From assembly GCF_037023145.1 (NCBI RefSeq), contig NZ_CP146092.1, forward strand, positions 1,302,001 to 1,366,000: 64,000 nucleotides of DNA, given 5' to 3'. The notes beneath the pieces are model-generated. The model did not search any database. It worked only from the letters and a program-made list of their open reading frames with translations, and was not told the origin of the DNA. This DNA is from Ralstonia sp. RRA. GTDB lineage: Bacteria > Pseudomonadota > Gammaproteobacteria > Burkholderiales > Burkholderiaceae. Position 1 is the stretch's first letter. Each line of letters starts with the position of its first letter. Both the position numbers and the translations under genes were made by a program. Shown in pieces: positions 17,843 through 30,912 of the stretch.

Positions 17843-20128
17843 ATGACCACCGTCCACAACCTCGGTTTTCCCCGCATCGGCGCCAAACGCGAACTCAAGT
17901 TCGCCCTCGAGTCCTATTGGAAGGGTGAGTCGTCGCGCGACGAACTGAAAGGCCTCGGTGCCCAACTGCGCCAGCGCCACTGGCATAACCAGCAAGACCT
18001 GGACCTCGTGCCGGTGGGCGACTTCGCGTTCTATGACCAGGTGCTGGACATGAGTTTCACGCTCGGCAACCTGCCCGAGCGCGTGCGCGACTTCCACGGT
18101 GATGCGCTGGACAACTACTTCCGCGTAGCCCGCGGCCGCTCGGCGCAATCAGCAGAACATGCCGCCTGCTGTGGTGGCGTGGCAGCCGGCGAGATGACCA
18201 AGTGGTTCGACACCAACTACCACTACATCGTCCCAGAGTTCGCCGCCGATACGACATTCAAGCTGGATGCCTCGCGCCTGGTCGAGCAACTGGCCGAAGC
18301 CCGCGCGCAAGGCGTGCGTGCCAAACCGGTGATCGTCGGCCCTGTCACGTACCTGGCGCTGGGCAAGGCCAAGGACGAGTCCGACAAGCTCGCACTGCTG
18401 CCGCGCCTGCTGCCGGTGTATGCCGATCTGCTGGCCACACTGGCCGCGCAGGGCGTGGAATGGGTGCAGATTGACGAGCCCGCGCTGGTGACTGAGCTGG
18501 CGCCGGAATGGCAGGGCGCCTTCCGCACCGCTTATACAGCGCTGGCCAAGAGCCCGGTCAAGCTGCTGCTGGCCACGTACTTTGGCCAACTGCAAGAGAA
18601 CCTGCCGCTGGTGGCCGAGCTGCCCGTGCAGGGCGTGCACCTGGATGCCATCAATGCGCGCCAGGAAGTTGCAGTTCTGATCGCCAAGCTGCCAGTCGAC
18701 CGCGTAGTCTCGTTGGGCGTGATCAACGGCCGCAACATCTGGAAGACGGACCTCAACGGCGTGCTGGACTGGCTGGAGCCGGTGGCCAAGCAGTTGGGTG
18801 ATCGCCTGTGGATTGCGCCGTCGTGCTCGCTGCTACATGTGCCGGTGGATCTGAGCAGCGAACAGAAGCTCGATGCCGATGTGAAATCCTGGCTGGCCTT
18901 CGCGCTGCAGAAGCTGGAGGAGCTCAAGGTGCTGGCCGTTGCGCTGCGCCAAGGGCGTGACGCGGCAAAGGATGCGCTGTCGGCCAACCGTGCCGCCATC
19001 GATGCGCGCCGTAACTCACCGCGCGTGCACAACCCGGCCATCAAGGCGGCGGTCGACAAGATCACCCGCGCGCTGGGTGAGCGCCAGAACGCCTACGGTG
19101 CGCGCGCCCCGAAGCAATCGGCGTTGCTGAACCTGCCGGCGTTCCCGACCACGACGATTGGCTCGTTCCCGCAGACGGCGGAGATCCGCCACGCGCGCAG
19201 CCAGTTCAAAGCAGGTGCATTGGATGCGGCCGGCTATAAGCTGGCCATGCAGGCCGAGATCGAGCGTAGCGTGCGCGAGCAGGAAGCCCTGGGCCTGGAC
19301 GTGCTGGTGCACGGCGAAGCCGAGCGTAACGACATGGTCGAGTACTTTGGCGAGCAACTGCAGGGCTACGCCTTCAGCCAATTCGGCTGGGTGCAGTCGT
19401 ACGGCTCGCGCTGCGTGAAACCGCCCATCCTGTTCGGCGACATCAGCCGCCCGAACGCGATGACCGTCGAGTGGATTCAGTACGCCCAGTCGCTCACCAG
19501 CAAGCCGATGAAGGGCATGCTCACGGGCCCGGTCACGATCCTGAATTGGTCGTTCGTGCGTGACGACCAGCCGCGCTCGGTGTCGTGCTACCAGCTTGCC
19601 TTGGCGATCCGCGAAGAGGTGTTGGACCTGGAGCGTGCCGGCATCAGCGTGATCCAGATCGACGAGGCCGCCCTGCGTGAAGGCCTGCCGCTGCGCCGCG
19701 CGCAATGGCAGGAGTACCTGGACTGGGCGGTGGAGTCGTTCCGCATCACGGCCAACGGCGTGCGTGATGAAACGCAGATCCACACCCATATGTGCTACTC
19801 GGAGTTCAACGACATCATCAAGTCGATCGCTGACATGGATGCCGACGTGATCACGATCGAGACCTCCCGTTCGGACATGGAACTGCTCGACGCGTTCGAC
19901 AACTTCAAGTACCCGAACGAGATCGGCCCGGGCGTGTACGACATCCACTCGCCGAACATTCCGACGCAGGATCACATCGTGCAACTGATGCGCAAGGCCG
20001 CCGAGCGCATTCCGCAGGAACGCCTGTGGGTCAACCCGGACTGCGGCTTGAAGACTCGCCAATGGGCAGAGGTGATTCCGGCGCTGACCAACATGGTCGC
20101 CGCTGCGAAGACGCTGCGCGGCCAGTAA
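17843..20128 (+). CDS. metE: Cobalamin-independent methionine synthase
   Basis: 5-methyltetrahydropteroyltriglutamate-homocysteine methyltransferase, 761 residues, the normal two-barrel MetE length. The N-terminus '[18 protein letters not shown]' and the C-terminal catalytic barrel '[14 protein letters not shown]', '[17 protein letters not shown]', '[15 protein letters not shown]', '[10 protein letters not shown]' and '[11 protein letters not shown]' are present; the His, Glu and two Cys residues binding catalytic zinc lie in the last blocks. It makes methionine without B12. An exact MetR box lies upstream. It is a single-gene unit closed by a hairpin at 20195-20222. Confidence 0.97.
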   Translation: MTTVHNLGFPRIGAKRELKFALESYWKGESSRDELKGLGAQLRQRHWHNQQDLDLVPVGDFAFYDQVLDMSFTLGNLPERVRDFHGDALDNYFRVARGRSAQSAEHAACCGGVAAGEMTKWFDTNYHYIVPEFAADTTFKLDASRLVEQLAEARAQGVRAKPVIVGPVTYLALGKAKDESDKLALLPRLLPVYADLLATLAAQGVEWVQIDEPALVTELAPEWQGAFRTAYTALAKSPVKLLLATYFGQLQENLPLVAELPVQGVHLDAINARQEVAVLIAKLPVDRVVSLGVINGRNIWKTDLNGVLDWLEPVAKQLGDRLWIAPSCSLLHVPVDLSSEQKLDADVKSWLAFALQKLEELKVLAVALRQGRDAAKDALSANRAAIDARRNSPRVHNPAIKAAVDKITRALGERQNAYGARAPKQSALLNLPAFPTTTIGSFPQTAEIRHARSQFKAGALDAAGYKLAMQAEIERSVREQEALGLDVLVHGEAERNDMVEYFGEQLQGYAFSQFGWVQSYGSRCVKPPILFGDISRPNAMTVEWIQYAQSLTSKPMKGMLTGPVTILNWSFVRDDQPRSVSCYQLALAIREEVLDLERAGISVIQIDEAALREGLPLRRAQWQEYLDWAVESFRITANGVRDETQIHTHMCYSEFNDIIKSIADMDADVITIETSRSDMELLDAFDNFKYPNEIGPGVYDIHSPNIPTQDHIVQLMRKAAERIPQERLWVNPDCGLKTRQWAEVIPALTNMVAAAKTLRGQ

Positions 20129-20194
20129 GCGCATTGCCGGCTGCGCCTTGAGCGTAGCTGGGCGTCCGTCTGGGTATCTCCATATAAGAAGATC

Positions 20195-20222
20195 CATCGC
20201 CCCGGACATGCCCGGGGCGATG
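20195..20222 (+). terminator. Strong hairpin downstream of metE
   Basis: CATCGCCCCGG and CCGGGGCGATG form an 11-bp perfect stem with a 6-nt loop 67 bp after the metE stop. No T-run follows directly, so termination is inferred from position and stem strength. Confidence 0.5.
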
Positions 20223-20394
20223 CCGTTCCAAGGCTCCTTTCATAGGCAAACGCGGCCGCCAACGCGTCAATCGGATCGCCCTGCGGGATGCGGCGGTTAT
20301 TTTTGAAATATTTTTTTTGCCCGCAATCCCAGTCCCAGCCTGGGCTAGCGCGGATTCTTCACGCGCTGGTCATCAGTTGGTCACGAGAAAGGTG

Positions 20395-20423
20395 TTGCCA
20401 AGTGCGGGAAACGTCCTTATAGT
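20395..20423 (+). promoter_or_regulatory. rrn promoter P1 (sigma-70)
   Basis: -35 TTGCCA (20395-20400), 17-nt spacer, -10 TATAGT (20418-20423). It lies about 430 bp before the 16S gene, as expected for the distal promoter of a tandem pair. Confidence 0.6.
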
Positions 20424-20593
20424 TCGCCCCTCGCTGCAAACGACAGCGCCGAAACGAAAGCGACGGCGGGGTGGTTAAGGCGGTGGAGAAGTAGTGGTGG
20501 TGCGGGTTTGCGGGTTGTCGGGTGGTTAGCGACGGTCCGCGGTTGCAGTGAAGTTAGCGACGCGTTGAACGATAAAAATTCTTCAGCAAGTTG

Positions 20594-20622
20594 TTGACAG
20601 CGACGAAAAAGCTCTGCATAAT
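20594..20622 (+). promoter_or_regulatory. rrn promoter P2 (sigma-70)
   Basis: -35 TTGACA (perfect consensus, 20594-20599), 17-nt spacer, -10 CATAAT (20617-20622), about 228 bp before the 16S gene and before the boxA element. Confidence 0.7.
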
Positions 20623-20677
20623 CTCGTTTCTCTGCTGCAGCAAACGCAGCGACGCGGTGAACAAAGTTGATCGCGCA

Positions 20678-20688
20678 GTTCTTTAACA
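20678..20688 (+). promoter_or_regulatory. boxA-like antitermination element of the 16S leader
   Basis: GTTCTTTAACA resembles the bacterial boxA (TGCTCTTTAACA). A closely similar TGTTCTTTAACA occurs at 22724-22735 before the 23S gene, which supports a role in rRNA antitermination through the Nus factors. Confidence 0.6.
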
Positions 20689-20697
20689 AGCAAACAG

Positions 20698-20728
20698 CCG
20701 ATAAGTGTGGGCGCTTAATACTGGATGC
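20698..20728 (+). other. 5' arm of the 16S rRNA processing stem
   Basis: CCGATAAGTGTGG (20698-20710) and GGATGC (20723-20728) are perfectly complementary to CCACACTTATCGG (22414-22426) and GCATCC (22396-22401) just after 16S. The two flanks therefore pair across the whole 16S gene, as in the RNase III processing stem. Confidence 0.7.
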
Positions 20729-20850
20729 GGCGAATGTAAATTCGCTAGCTTACAAGTAATGAAGTGCTCGCACAGAAGTAAGGTTTGAACGAAAGTTCAA
20801 GTCAGATTCTGAGAGTGAGCGACCGCTCGTAAAGAGCGAAAACAGCAGAT

Positions 20851-22387
<1,537 letters not shown>

Positions 22388-22395
22388 AAGAGCGT

Positions 22396-22426
22396 GCATC
22401 CGACGTTAGGCGTCCACACTTATCGG
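22396..22426 (+). other. 3' arm of the 16S rRNA processing stem
   Basis: GCATCC and CCACACTTATCGG are the complements of the leader segments at 20723-20728 and 20698-20710; together they form the precursor stem enclosing 16S. Confidence 0.7.
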
Positions 22427-22447
22427 TTTGTTTGATGTTACAGCCAA

Positions 22448-22524
22448 GGGTCTGTAGCTCAGGTGGTTAGAGCACCGTCTTGATAAGGCGGGGGTCGTAG
22501 GTTCAAGTCCTACCAGACCCACCA
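22448..22524 (+). tRNA. ileT: tRNA-Ile (anticodon GAT)
   Basis: A 77-nt cloverleaf with the acceptor stem GGGTCTG/CAGACCC, anticodon loop CTTGATAAG, T-arm GTTCAAGTC and an encoded CCA end. It lies in the 16S-23S spacer, the usual place. Confidence 0.97.
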
Positions 22525-22560
22525 AGTTACGGACGGTGGAAGAAGTTCTCTGCCGTGACT

Positions 22561-22636
22561 GGGGGATTAGCTCAGCTGGGAGAGCACCTGCTTTGCAAGC
22601 AGGGGGTCGTCGGTTCGATCCCGTCATCCTCCACCA
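22561..22636 (+). tRNA. alaT: tRNA-Ala (anticodon TGC)
   Basis: A 76-nt cloverleaf starting GGGGGATTAGCTCAGC, anticodon loop TTTGCAA, T-arm GTTCGATCC and an encoded CCA end. It is the second spacer tRNA, 36 bp after tRNA-Ile. Confidence 0.97.
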
Positions 22637-22649
22637 ATACCTTTTGGTT

Positions 22650-22695
22650 GCCAAATGCAAGCATCGACGATGCGTCGATGGTGTTTGCATTTGGC
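22650..22695 (+). repeat. Two-part hairpin in the 16S-23S spacer
   Basis: GCCAAATGCA (22650-22659) pairs with TGCATTTGGC (22686-22695), and inside it CATCGAC (22662-22668) pairs with GTCGATG (22674-22680). This makes a long, nearly continuous stem directly after tRNA-Ala, probably a spacer processing structure. Confidence 0.6.
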
Positions 22696-22723
22696 CTAGC
22701 CAAGACGAGCGTAAAAGTTCGGC

Positions 22724-22735
22724 TGTTCTTTAACA
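22724..22735 (+). promoter_or_regulatory. boxA-like element of the 23S leader
   Basis: TGTTCTTTAACA resembles boxA and repeats the element before the 16S gene. A two-tier hairpin follows (GTGTCGCG 22754-22761 with CGCGACAC 22789-22796, and GAGCAT with ATGCTC inside). Confidence 0.6.
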
Positions 22736-22901
22736 ATATGGAATGTAGTAAAGGTGTCGCGGAGCATTGATGAGATGCTCGGTAGTAACGCGACACTGGG
22801 TTGTGATTGTATCAACCAGTATTACCAGAGCAATCGAAAGATTGTCTTGGAATACGGCACAACGCGAGAACTCAGCCTGTAACGAGACATACTCGTTATA
22901 G

Positions 22902-25778
<2,877 letters not shown>

Positions 25779-25892
25779 ATAACCGGTATGTTTCCGGCTG
25801 GGTCTGCCTTGTGCCTGATACAAAATACACAACCTGAACTACATTCCCATATTGGCGGCGTTGACCATCGAGTCAGCGACGCGACAAGTCAT

Positions 25893-26008
25893 AGCCTGGT
25901 GACCATAGCGAGTCGGTACCACCCCTTCCCATCCCGAACAGGACCGTGAAACGACTCCGCGCCGATGATAGTGCGGATTCCCGTGTGAAAGTAGGTCATC
26001 GCCAGGCT
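25893..26008 (+). rRNA. rrf: 5S ribosomal RNA
   Basis: About 116 nt, closed by the terminal stem AGCCTGG/CCAGGCT. It contains the conserved CCACCCCTTCCCATCCCGAACAG-type loop and GATGATAGTG. It is the last gene of the rrn operon. Confidence 0.93.
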
Positions 26009-26017
26009 CTCCATAAA

Positions 26018-26055
26018 AACACCCCAGCCCTCATCCGGCTGGGGTGTTTGCTTTT
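26018..26055 (+). terminator. Intrinsic terminator of the rrn operon
   Basis: AACACCCCAGCC and GGCTGGGGTGTT form a 12-bp stem with a 7-nt loop followed by TGCTTTT, 10 bp after 5S. This is a strong Rho-independent terminator. Confidence 0.9.
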
Positions 26056-26104
26056 ACGCCTCCCAAACGCAGCACCACCGCTGCCTCCCTGCCGCAACAG
26101 CCCA

Positions 26105-26134
26105 ATAAAAAAGCCACCCAACGGGTGGCTTCTT
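26105..26134. terminator. Second terminator, best read on the minus strand
   Basis: GCCACCC-AAC-GGGTGGC is a 7-bp hairpin. On the minus strand it is followed by TTTTTTATT, so it was probably the terminator of the minus-strand amidohydrolase gene whose remnant ends 24 bp away; on the plus strand it is followed only by TTCTT. Confidence 0.65.
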
Positions 26135-26157
26135 GCGCTCTGCTGCGCCAAACAACC

Positions 26158-26379
26158 TCAGCCCCGCGCCAGGTACCGCTCCACCAGCCTCACCCAATAC
26201 GTCGCGCCCAACGGCAGCAGCTCGTCGTTAAAGTCGTAGCTCGGATTGTGCAGCATGCACGGTCCTAGGCCGTGGCCTTGCTCGCGGTGGTCGCCGTCAC
26301 CGTTGCCGATGAAGGCGAAGCAGCCAGGCTTCTCGAACAGCATGAACGCTTTGAGGCAGCCCTCCGAGTTATCCGTTGG
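26158..26379 (-). pseudogene. 3' remnant of an M20-family amidohydrolase (hippurate-hydrolase type)
   Basis: Only the C-terminal ~60 residues of an M20 peptidase/amidohydrolase remain. 'FIGNGDGDHREQGHGLGPCMLHNPSYDFND', read in two overlapping parts, and 'LLPLGATYWVRLVERYL' are the family's C-terminal signature of the catalytic domain. Homology to the family fades upstream of 'FMLFEKPGC' (about 26350); the frame stays open but looks unrelated ('PTDNSEGCLKA'). The rest of the gene, including the metal ligands and dimerisation domain, is missing. An ATG at 26343 could give a 61-residue peptide, but the piece is best regarded as a deletion remnant beside the rrn operon, with its terminator still in place. 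Confidence 0.75.
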
Positions 26380-26554
26380 GGCCCACTTTGAGAACGGATA
26401 CAGGATTCGCCGTTATCGAATAGCGCATCTGACGGTTGGCGTTATCTCCCACGTGACCTAGATTGAACTCGGCCCCGCGCGCGCTTGGCGTTGCGGCATC
26501 ACCGGAATGGCAAGAGATCTGGGGCCAACACAAAAACCTTGAGGAGATCGAACC

Positions 26555-26887
26555 ATGATTCTGCGTAAGTCTTGTGTCGGCCTGGCCATCGTAGCGGCAT
26601 TCATATGCGCAAGCGCGACTGCGCAACAGCAAACTGAGCAAGAGCCCATGAAATGGAGCCTCAAGGAGGCGAAGGCCAAAATCGCCGAACGTTTCAAGGC
26701 GGCCGATACCGATCACGATGGCAAGTTGACGCGCGAGGAGGCCAAGGCAGGTATGCCGCGTGTCTACGAGAATTTCGACAAGATCGACATCAGAAAGCGT
26801 GGCTATGTCACGCAGCGCCAAATCGGTGCGTACTGGTCGAAGGTCTCCGGGGCGCAGGAGCAGAAGGACAATCCCGTCTGGAACTGA
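26555..26887 (+). CDS. Small exported EF-hand protein
   Basis: Protein of 110 residues with a signal peptide (hydrophobic core LAIVAAFICASA, cleavage after ATA). One canonical 12-residue calcium loop is visible, DTDHDGKLTREE, near residues 51-62, with Asp at positions 1, 3 and 5, Gly6 and Glu12. A second, degenerate loop starts 'DKIDIRKRGYVT'. It is therefore probably a periplasmic calcium-binding protein of unknown role. A GAGGAG Shine-Dalgarno precedes the start. It is isolated between the amidohydrolase remnant and DAHP synthase. Confidence 0.85.
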   Translation: MILRKSCVGLAIVAAFICASATAQQQTEQEPMKWSLKEAKAKIAERFKAADTDHDGKLTREEAKAGMPRVYENFDKIDIRKRGYVTQRQIGAYWSKVSGAQEQKDNPVWN

Positions 26888-27093
26888 TAGCGGTACCAGC
26901 ATTTGAGCAAGCGGCCTGGTGGTTGGGTGATCAGGCCGCGCTCGATACCCAAGCGTCTAGCGCGCAGTAGACGACAAGCGCCGAAAGCACCCCGAGCCGG
27001 TCATCGCGTCGTTCAGTTAAGCATTGTCATCCCATCTGTCGTCAATTTCCTGCACCATGCGGGGTGACAGAAATGACGTAATAGGTGACGACG

Positions 27094-28212
27094 ATGATTC
27101 GTATCGATAATCCCCAGCATGACCAAGAGGTTGGAGTGGCAGATGCCACCCAGGACACGACCCGTATTGACGATGTGCGGATTGGTGCCGTCCGGCCGCT
27201 TATTTCTCCGGCGCTTCTGCTTGATGAGCTGCCTGTTTCGCCCGATGTGCAAGCCCATGTCGAGGTGAGTCGAGCGGCCATCACCAACGTTCTGCAAGGC
27301 CGGGGCGATCGCCTGATCGCTGTGGTGGGTCCGTGTTCGATCCACGATCACGACCAGGCCATCGAATACGCGCATCGGCTGAAAGCGGCAGCACAGCGCA
27401 TGCGAGACGATCTGCTGATCGTCATGCGCGTGTATTTTGAAAAACCGCGTACAACCGTCGGCTGGAAGGGCTATATCAACGATCCGCGGCTTGACGGTAG
27501 CTTCCGCATTAATGAAGGGTTGCGCCGCGCGCGTGAACTCCTACTGGAGATCAATGCGCTGGGGCTGCCCGTTGCTACTGAGTTTCTTGATCTGCTGAGC
27601 CCGCAGTACATTGCGGACCTGATTGCATGGGGTGCGATTGGGGCGCGAACGACTGAAAGTCAGAGCCATCGGCAGCTTGCCTCCGGGCTGAGTTGTCCCA
27701 TCGGATTCAAGAACGGCACAGATGGTGGCGTCCAGATCGCGGCGGACGCGATTTTGGCTGCGCGCGCCAGTCACTCGTTCATGGGCATGACGAAGATGGG
27801 GATGGCTGCGATTTTTGAGACGCGCGGCAACAATGATGCTCACGTCATTCTTCGCGGTGGGAAGAAGGGGCCGAACTATGATGCGGCAGCGGTTGAAGAC
27901 TGCTGCAAGATTCTGCGGACGGCTGGGCTGCGTGAGCAGGTGATGGTGGATTGCTCGCATGCAAATTCCGGGAAGTCGCATGCACGTCAAGTCGACGTGG
28001 GTCGTGACGTGGCGCATCAACTGTCTTCAGGTGAGCGGCGCATCATCGGCGTCATGATCGAGAGCCATCTGGAAGAGGGGCGCCAAGACCTGAAGCCCGG
28101 CGTACCCCTGCAGCATGGCGTGTCGATTACGGATGCGTGTCTTGGCTGGTCCCAGACGGAACCCCTGCTGGAGGAGCTTGCCGCGGCGGTACGTGCACGG
28201 CGGGGTAGCTAA
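27094..28212 (+). CDS. 3-deoxy-7-phosphoheptulonate (DAHP) synthase, class I
   Basis: First enzyme of the shikimate pathway: condenses PEP and erythrose 4-phosphate. The 372 residues match the AroF/AroG/AroH class. Visible blocks are 'VVGPCSIHDHDQAIEYA', 'MRVYFEKPRTTVGWKG', 'GARTTESQSHRQLASG', 'GFKNGTDG', 'VILRGGKKGPNY', 'DCSHANSGK' and the C-terminal 'GVSITDACLGW', containing the PEP-binding Lys/Arg and metal-binding Cys, His, Glu and Asp residues. The isozyme (Phe-, Tyr- or Trp-regulated) cannot be assigned by eye. A GTG at 27085 would add three residues; the ATG at 27094 has better ribosome-site spacing. It is closed by a 15-bp hairpin shared with the convergent MocR gene. Confidence 0.95.
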   Translation: MIRIDNPQHDQEVGVADATQDTTRIDDVRIGAVRPLISPALLLDELPVSPDVQAHVEVSRAAITNVLQGRGDRLIAVVGPCSIHDHDQAIEYAHRLKAAAQRMRDDLLIVMRVYFEKPRTTVGWKGYINDPRLDGSFRINEGLRRARELLLEINALGLPVATEFLDLLSPQYIADLIAWGAIGARTTESQSHRQLASGLSCPIGFKNGTDGGVQIAADAILAARASHSFMGMTKMGMAAIFETRGNNDAHVILRGGKKGPNYDAAAVEDCCKILRTAGLREQVMVDCSHANSGKSHARQVDVGRDVAHQLSSGERRIIGVMIESHLEEGRQDLKPGVPLQHGVSITDACLGWSQTEPLLEELAAAVRARRGS

Positions 28213-28224
28213 TCGCTGTACGTT

Positions 28225-28261
28225 GCAACGATGACGCGCGCGAGCTGCGCGTCATCGTTGC
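28225..28261. terminator. 15-bp perfect hairpin between convergent genes
   Basis: GCAACGATGACGCGC and GCGCGTCATCGTTGC are perfectly complementary around a 7-nt loop, 13 bp after the DAHP synthase stop and 51 bp before the end of the convergent MocR gene. It probably serves both strands; no T-run is present on either side. Confidence 0.6.
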
Positions 28262-28311
28262 CGATAAGCGCGTGCTGGACGTGTCGCAAGGGCACGCTGC
28301 TTGATGAGCGA

Positions 28312-29709
28312 CTAGACCACGACTTGGTGATAAGCAGGCTTGCGCTCGAGCAACGTAGCGAGTTTGCGGAGCGCAAGCGACAGCTCGGCCTTGTCCTGTA
28401 CGCCGCCGAGGGAAATACGAATGGCATTGGGCGGCGTCGGGCCATTGTAGAAAACATCCGACGGCGTCACCCGCAGAGCCTCCGCCAGGGCGGCTTTGGT
28501 CAACTGTTCCGCCGACCAGTGATCGGGAAGCGTGTGCCAGACGTGGATGCCCGTCGGTGGCAGTTGCCCGATGCCGCTCAACCACCGGTTTGCAATGTCT
28601 TTCCGTGCGCGGGCTTCGGTGTGGATGCCTTCGAGCAGTGTCTGCGCCGAGCCGTCGTGGATCCATTGCGTCGACAAGGCCACGGCCAGCGGCATCGACA
28701 TGAGCGCGAACGAGCGCAGCGCGGCGAGGAACCCCTCGCCAGTGACCCCATCTTCGGGCAAGAGCACGTAGGCGGTGCGCAAACCTGGGCTCAGTGTTTT
28801 CGAGAGCGTCGCCACGTAGCAGGTCAGTTCGGGGGCAATGCTGGCGATGGGCGGCGGTGCATCCGTCGATAGTAGCCAGTAGGGGTCGTCCTCGATGATC
28901 CGCGCCTTGTATTTCGCCGCGACCCGCGCGAGTTCCTTGCGGCGCGACATCGGCATGGTGTGCGTGGTCGGGTTCTGCATGGTCGGGTTCAGGTAGATCA
29001 GCCTGACGCCACCAGTGCACGCGGCCGCCAGCGCGTCCGGCCGCATCCCGGCGGCATCGCACTCGATGGCCACCACCTTGCGATCGAGCTGCAGCGCTGC
29101 CGAGCGCAGCCCGGGGTAAGCGAGGGGCTCGGCCGCGATGCTATCCCCAGGACGCGTCAGGCTCTGGATGAGCGCGGCAAGCGCCGCCTGCGCCCCTGGG
29201 CACACCACGACTCTGGACGGTTCGATCGGGCCCATCATCTGCCCGAGCCAGCGCGCACCCGCGACCCGGTCCGCGGGGCTCCCGCCGCCCAGGTGATACG
29301 TCATCAGCAGATGCGGGTCACTGCGCAGGAGAACCTGGGAGAGCCCGCGACGCAGCATGTCGTCAAAGTCGACCTGCGCGGGCGGGGGCGGCACGTTCAT
29401 GCTCATGTCGACCACGGCGGCAAGCTCGGCCCGTGGTGCAGCGATGAAGGTGCCGAGCGCGCCTTTGGCGTCGACCAGGTTGCGCCGCTTGGCCTCGGCA
29501 TACGCCCGCGTGACGGTGGTCAGGTCGACGCCAAGCGTTTTGGCCAGATCGCGCTGCGGCGGCACGCGGTCGCCCGGTCGCAATCGCCCGTCACCAATGG
29601 CTTGCTCGATGTAATTGACGATCTGCTGATACCGGGCGCCACGCCCTGGGGTGATTCGCAATGCCCATTGACCCGTGGGAGCATCGGCCGCATCTTGCAT
29701 GGATTTCAT
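28312..29709 (-). CDS. MocR-type regulator: GntR HTH fused to an aminotransferase-like domain
   Basis: About 465 residues. The N-terminal winged helix is GntR-like ('YQQIVNYIEQAIGDGRLRPGDRVPPQRDLA', in overlapping pieces; 'GVDLTTVTRAYAEAKRRNLV'). The rest is a fold-type I PLP domain with the Asp/Tyr region 'IIEDDPYWLL' and the Schiff-base Lys in 'YVATLSKTLSPGLRTAYVL'. MocR proteins bind PLP or its adducts and regulate vitamin B6, GABA, taurine and similar pathways (family knowledge). It is divergent from the cyo operon with about 200 bp between, so it could regulate cyo, but no direct evidence exists. A TTG at 29715 is an alternative start. Confidence 0.88.
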   Translation of the reverse strand: MKSMQDAADAPTGQWALRITPGRGARYQQIVNYIEQAIGDGRLRPGDRVPPQRDLAKTLGVDLTTVTRAYAEAKRRNLVDAKGALGTFIAAPRAELAAVVDMSMNVPPPPAQVDFDDMLRRGLSQVLLRSDPHLLMTYHLGGGSPADRVAGARWLGQMMGPIEPSRVVVCPGAQAALAALIQSLTRPGDSIAAEPLAYPGLRSAALQLDRKVVAIECDAAGMRPDALAAACTGGVRLIYLNPTMQNPTTHTMPMSRRKELARVAAKYKARIIEDDPYWLLSTDAPPPIASIAPELTCYVATLSKTLSPGLRTAYVLLPEDGVTGEGFLAALRSFALMSMPLAVALSTQWIHDGSAQTLLEGIHTEARARKDIANRWLSGIGQLPPTGIHVWHTLPDHWSAEQLTKAALAEALRVTPSDVFYNGPTPPNAIRISLGGVQDKAELSLALRKLATLLERKPAYHQVVV

Positions 29710-29913
29710 TGCCAAAAATTACGTTCTTGTATGGGTTTTGTCTTCGATTAGCATGCCAGACATCGCCACAGGAATCCATACATTCAGCGGTATCAGCATC
29801 AGCAGGGCGCCCAGCTGCAATTCACGATTGCGGGCAAGCGCAGCCAGTGCGTGTACGTGAATCTTCCGGAGTAGGGATGCCTGGTGGCGGGTCACAACTC
29901 AGGTCATCCGAAG

Positions 29914-30909
29914 ATGCACAACTCGATCGCTTGGCGCACAGGTGAGCCCCCCAGTCCTGCGCGCCCCTCAAGACAGGCTTTGACATCCCCGCGCCGGTTC
30001 GGCGCACTCGCGCTCGGCATCCTGGCGAGCACGCTCATGAGCGGATGCACGCTCGAACTGCTGTCGCCCAAGGGCAGCGTCGGTGAGCAGGAAAAAACGC
30101 TGATCCTGGTCTCGCTGGGCGTGATGCTGCTGGTGGTCATTCCGGTCATCGTGCTCACGCTCTGGTTTGCCTGGCGGTACCGCGAATCCAACACGCGCGC
30201 CACCTACGCGCCCAAGTGGTCGCATTCGACAGCCATTGAAGTGGTGGTGTGGGGCATCCCATGCCTGATCGTCGCCTGCCTGGGTGTGTTGATCTGGGAC
30301 ACCACGCACAAGCTGGATCCTTACCAGCCGCTGACCGCGCAGGTCGAGCCGGTCGAGGTGGACGTTATCGCGCTCAATTGGAAGTGGCTGTTCATCTATC
30401 CGCAGTACGGCGTGGCGTCGCTCAACGAGCTGACCATCCCGACCGGCACGCCGATCAATTTCCGCCTGACGTCGGAATCGATGATGAACGCGTTCTTCGT
30501 GCCGCAGCTCGGCAGCATGGTCTACACCATGGCCGGTATGCAGACGCGTCTGCATCTGATTGCCGATCACCCCGGCACTTACCTCGGCCAGTCGGCTGCC
30601 TACAGCGGTGCGGGCTTCTCCGACATGCACTTCAAGACCCTCGCCACCTCGCGCGCGGAGTTCGATGCGTGGGTCAGCCGGGCGAAGGCGTCCGGCAAGG
30701 TGCTCGACCGCAACGCCTATCGCACGCTCGAGCAACCCAGCAGCAAAGACCCGGTCACGCTGTATGGCGCTGTCGCCCCCCGGCTGTTCGACGGTGTCGT
30801 CGACAAATACATGCTGGCCAACGGCCAGGTCTGCCGCGCAGATGGCTCCGAAGCACTGTTGGCCGCCAGGCCCGCCGTGCCGGCATCCGTCTCCCGCACG
30901 GAGCAATAA
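29914..30909 (+). CDS. cyoA: Cytochrome bo3 ubiquinol oxidase subunit II
   Basis: Membrane-anchored lipoprotein subunit of the terminal quinol oxidase, 331 residues. The signal ends in the lipobox LMSGC. Two membrane spans follow ('LILVSLGVMLLVVIPVIVL' and 'AIEVVVWGIPCLIVACLGVLI'), then the cupredoxin domain ('IALNWKWLFIYPQYGVA', 'SESMMNAFFVPQLGSMVYTMAG'). The CuA cysteines of cytochrome c oxidases are missing, as expected for a quinol oxidase. A GTG at 29884 could add ten residues; the ATG at 29914 gives a conventional signal peptide. First gene of cyoABCD. Confidence 0.94.
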   Translation: MHNSIAWRTGEPPSPARPSRQALTSPRRFGALALGILASTLMSGCTLELLSPKGSVGEQEKTLILVSLGVMLLVVIPVIVLTLWFAWRYRESNTRATYAPKWSHSTAIEVVVWGIPCLIVACLGVLIWDTTHKLDPYQPLTAQVEPVEVDVIALNWKWLFIYPQYGVASLNELTIPTGTPINFRLTSESMMNAFFVPQLGSMVYTMAGMQTRLHLIADHPGTYLGQSAAYSGAGFSDMHFKTLATSRAEFDAWVSRAKASGKVLDRNAYRTLEQPSSKDPVTLYGAVAPRLFDGVVDKYMLANGQVCRADGSEALLAARPAVPASVSRTEQ

Positions 30910-30912
30910 GTC

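Larger units (their letters stand above)
20223..20697 (+). promoter_or_regulatory. rRNA operon control region
   Basis: No gene is seen here. A T-rich tract (about 20298-20320, including eight T) may act as an upstream element. Two sigma-70 promoters follow: TTGCCA-N17-TATAGT (20395-20423) and TTGACA-N17-CATAAT (20594-20622). Each is followed by a similar CTCGCTGC / CTCTGCTGC stretch, which suggests duplication of a promoter block. A boxA-like antitermination element, GTTCTTTAACA, is at 20678-20688. Confidence 0.7.
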
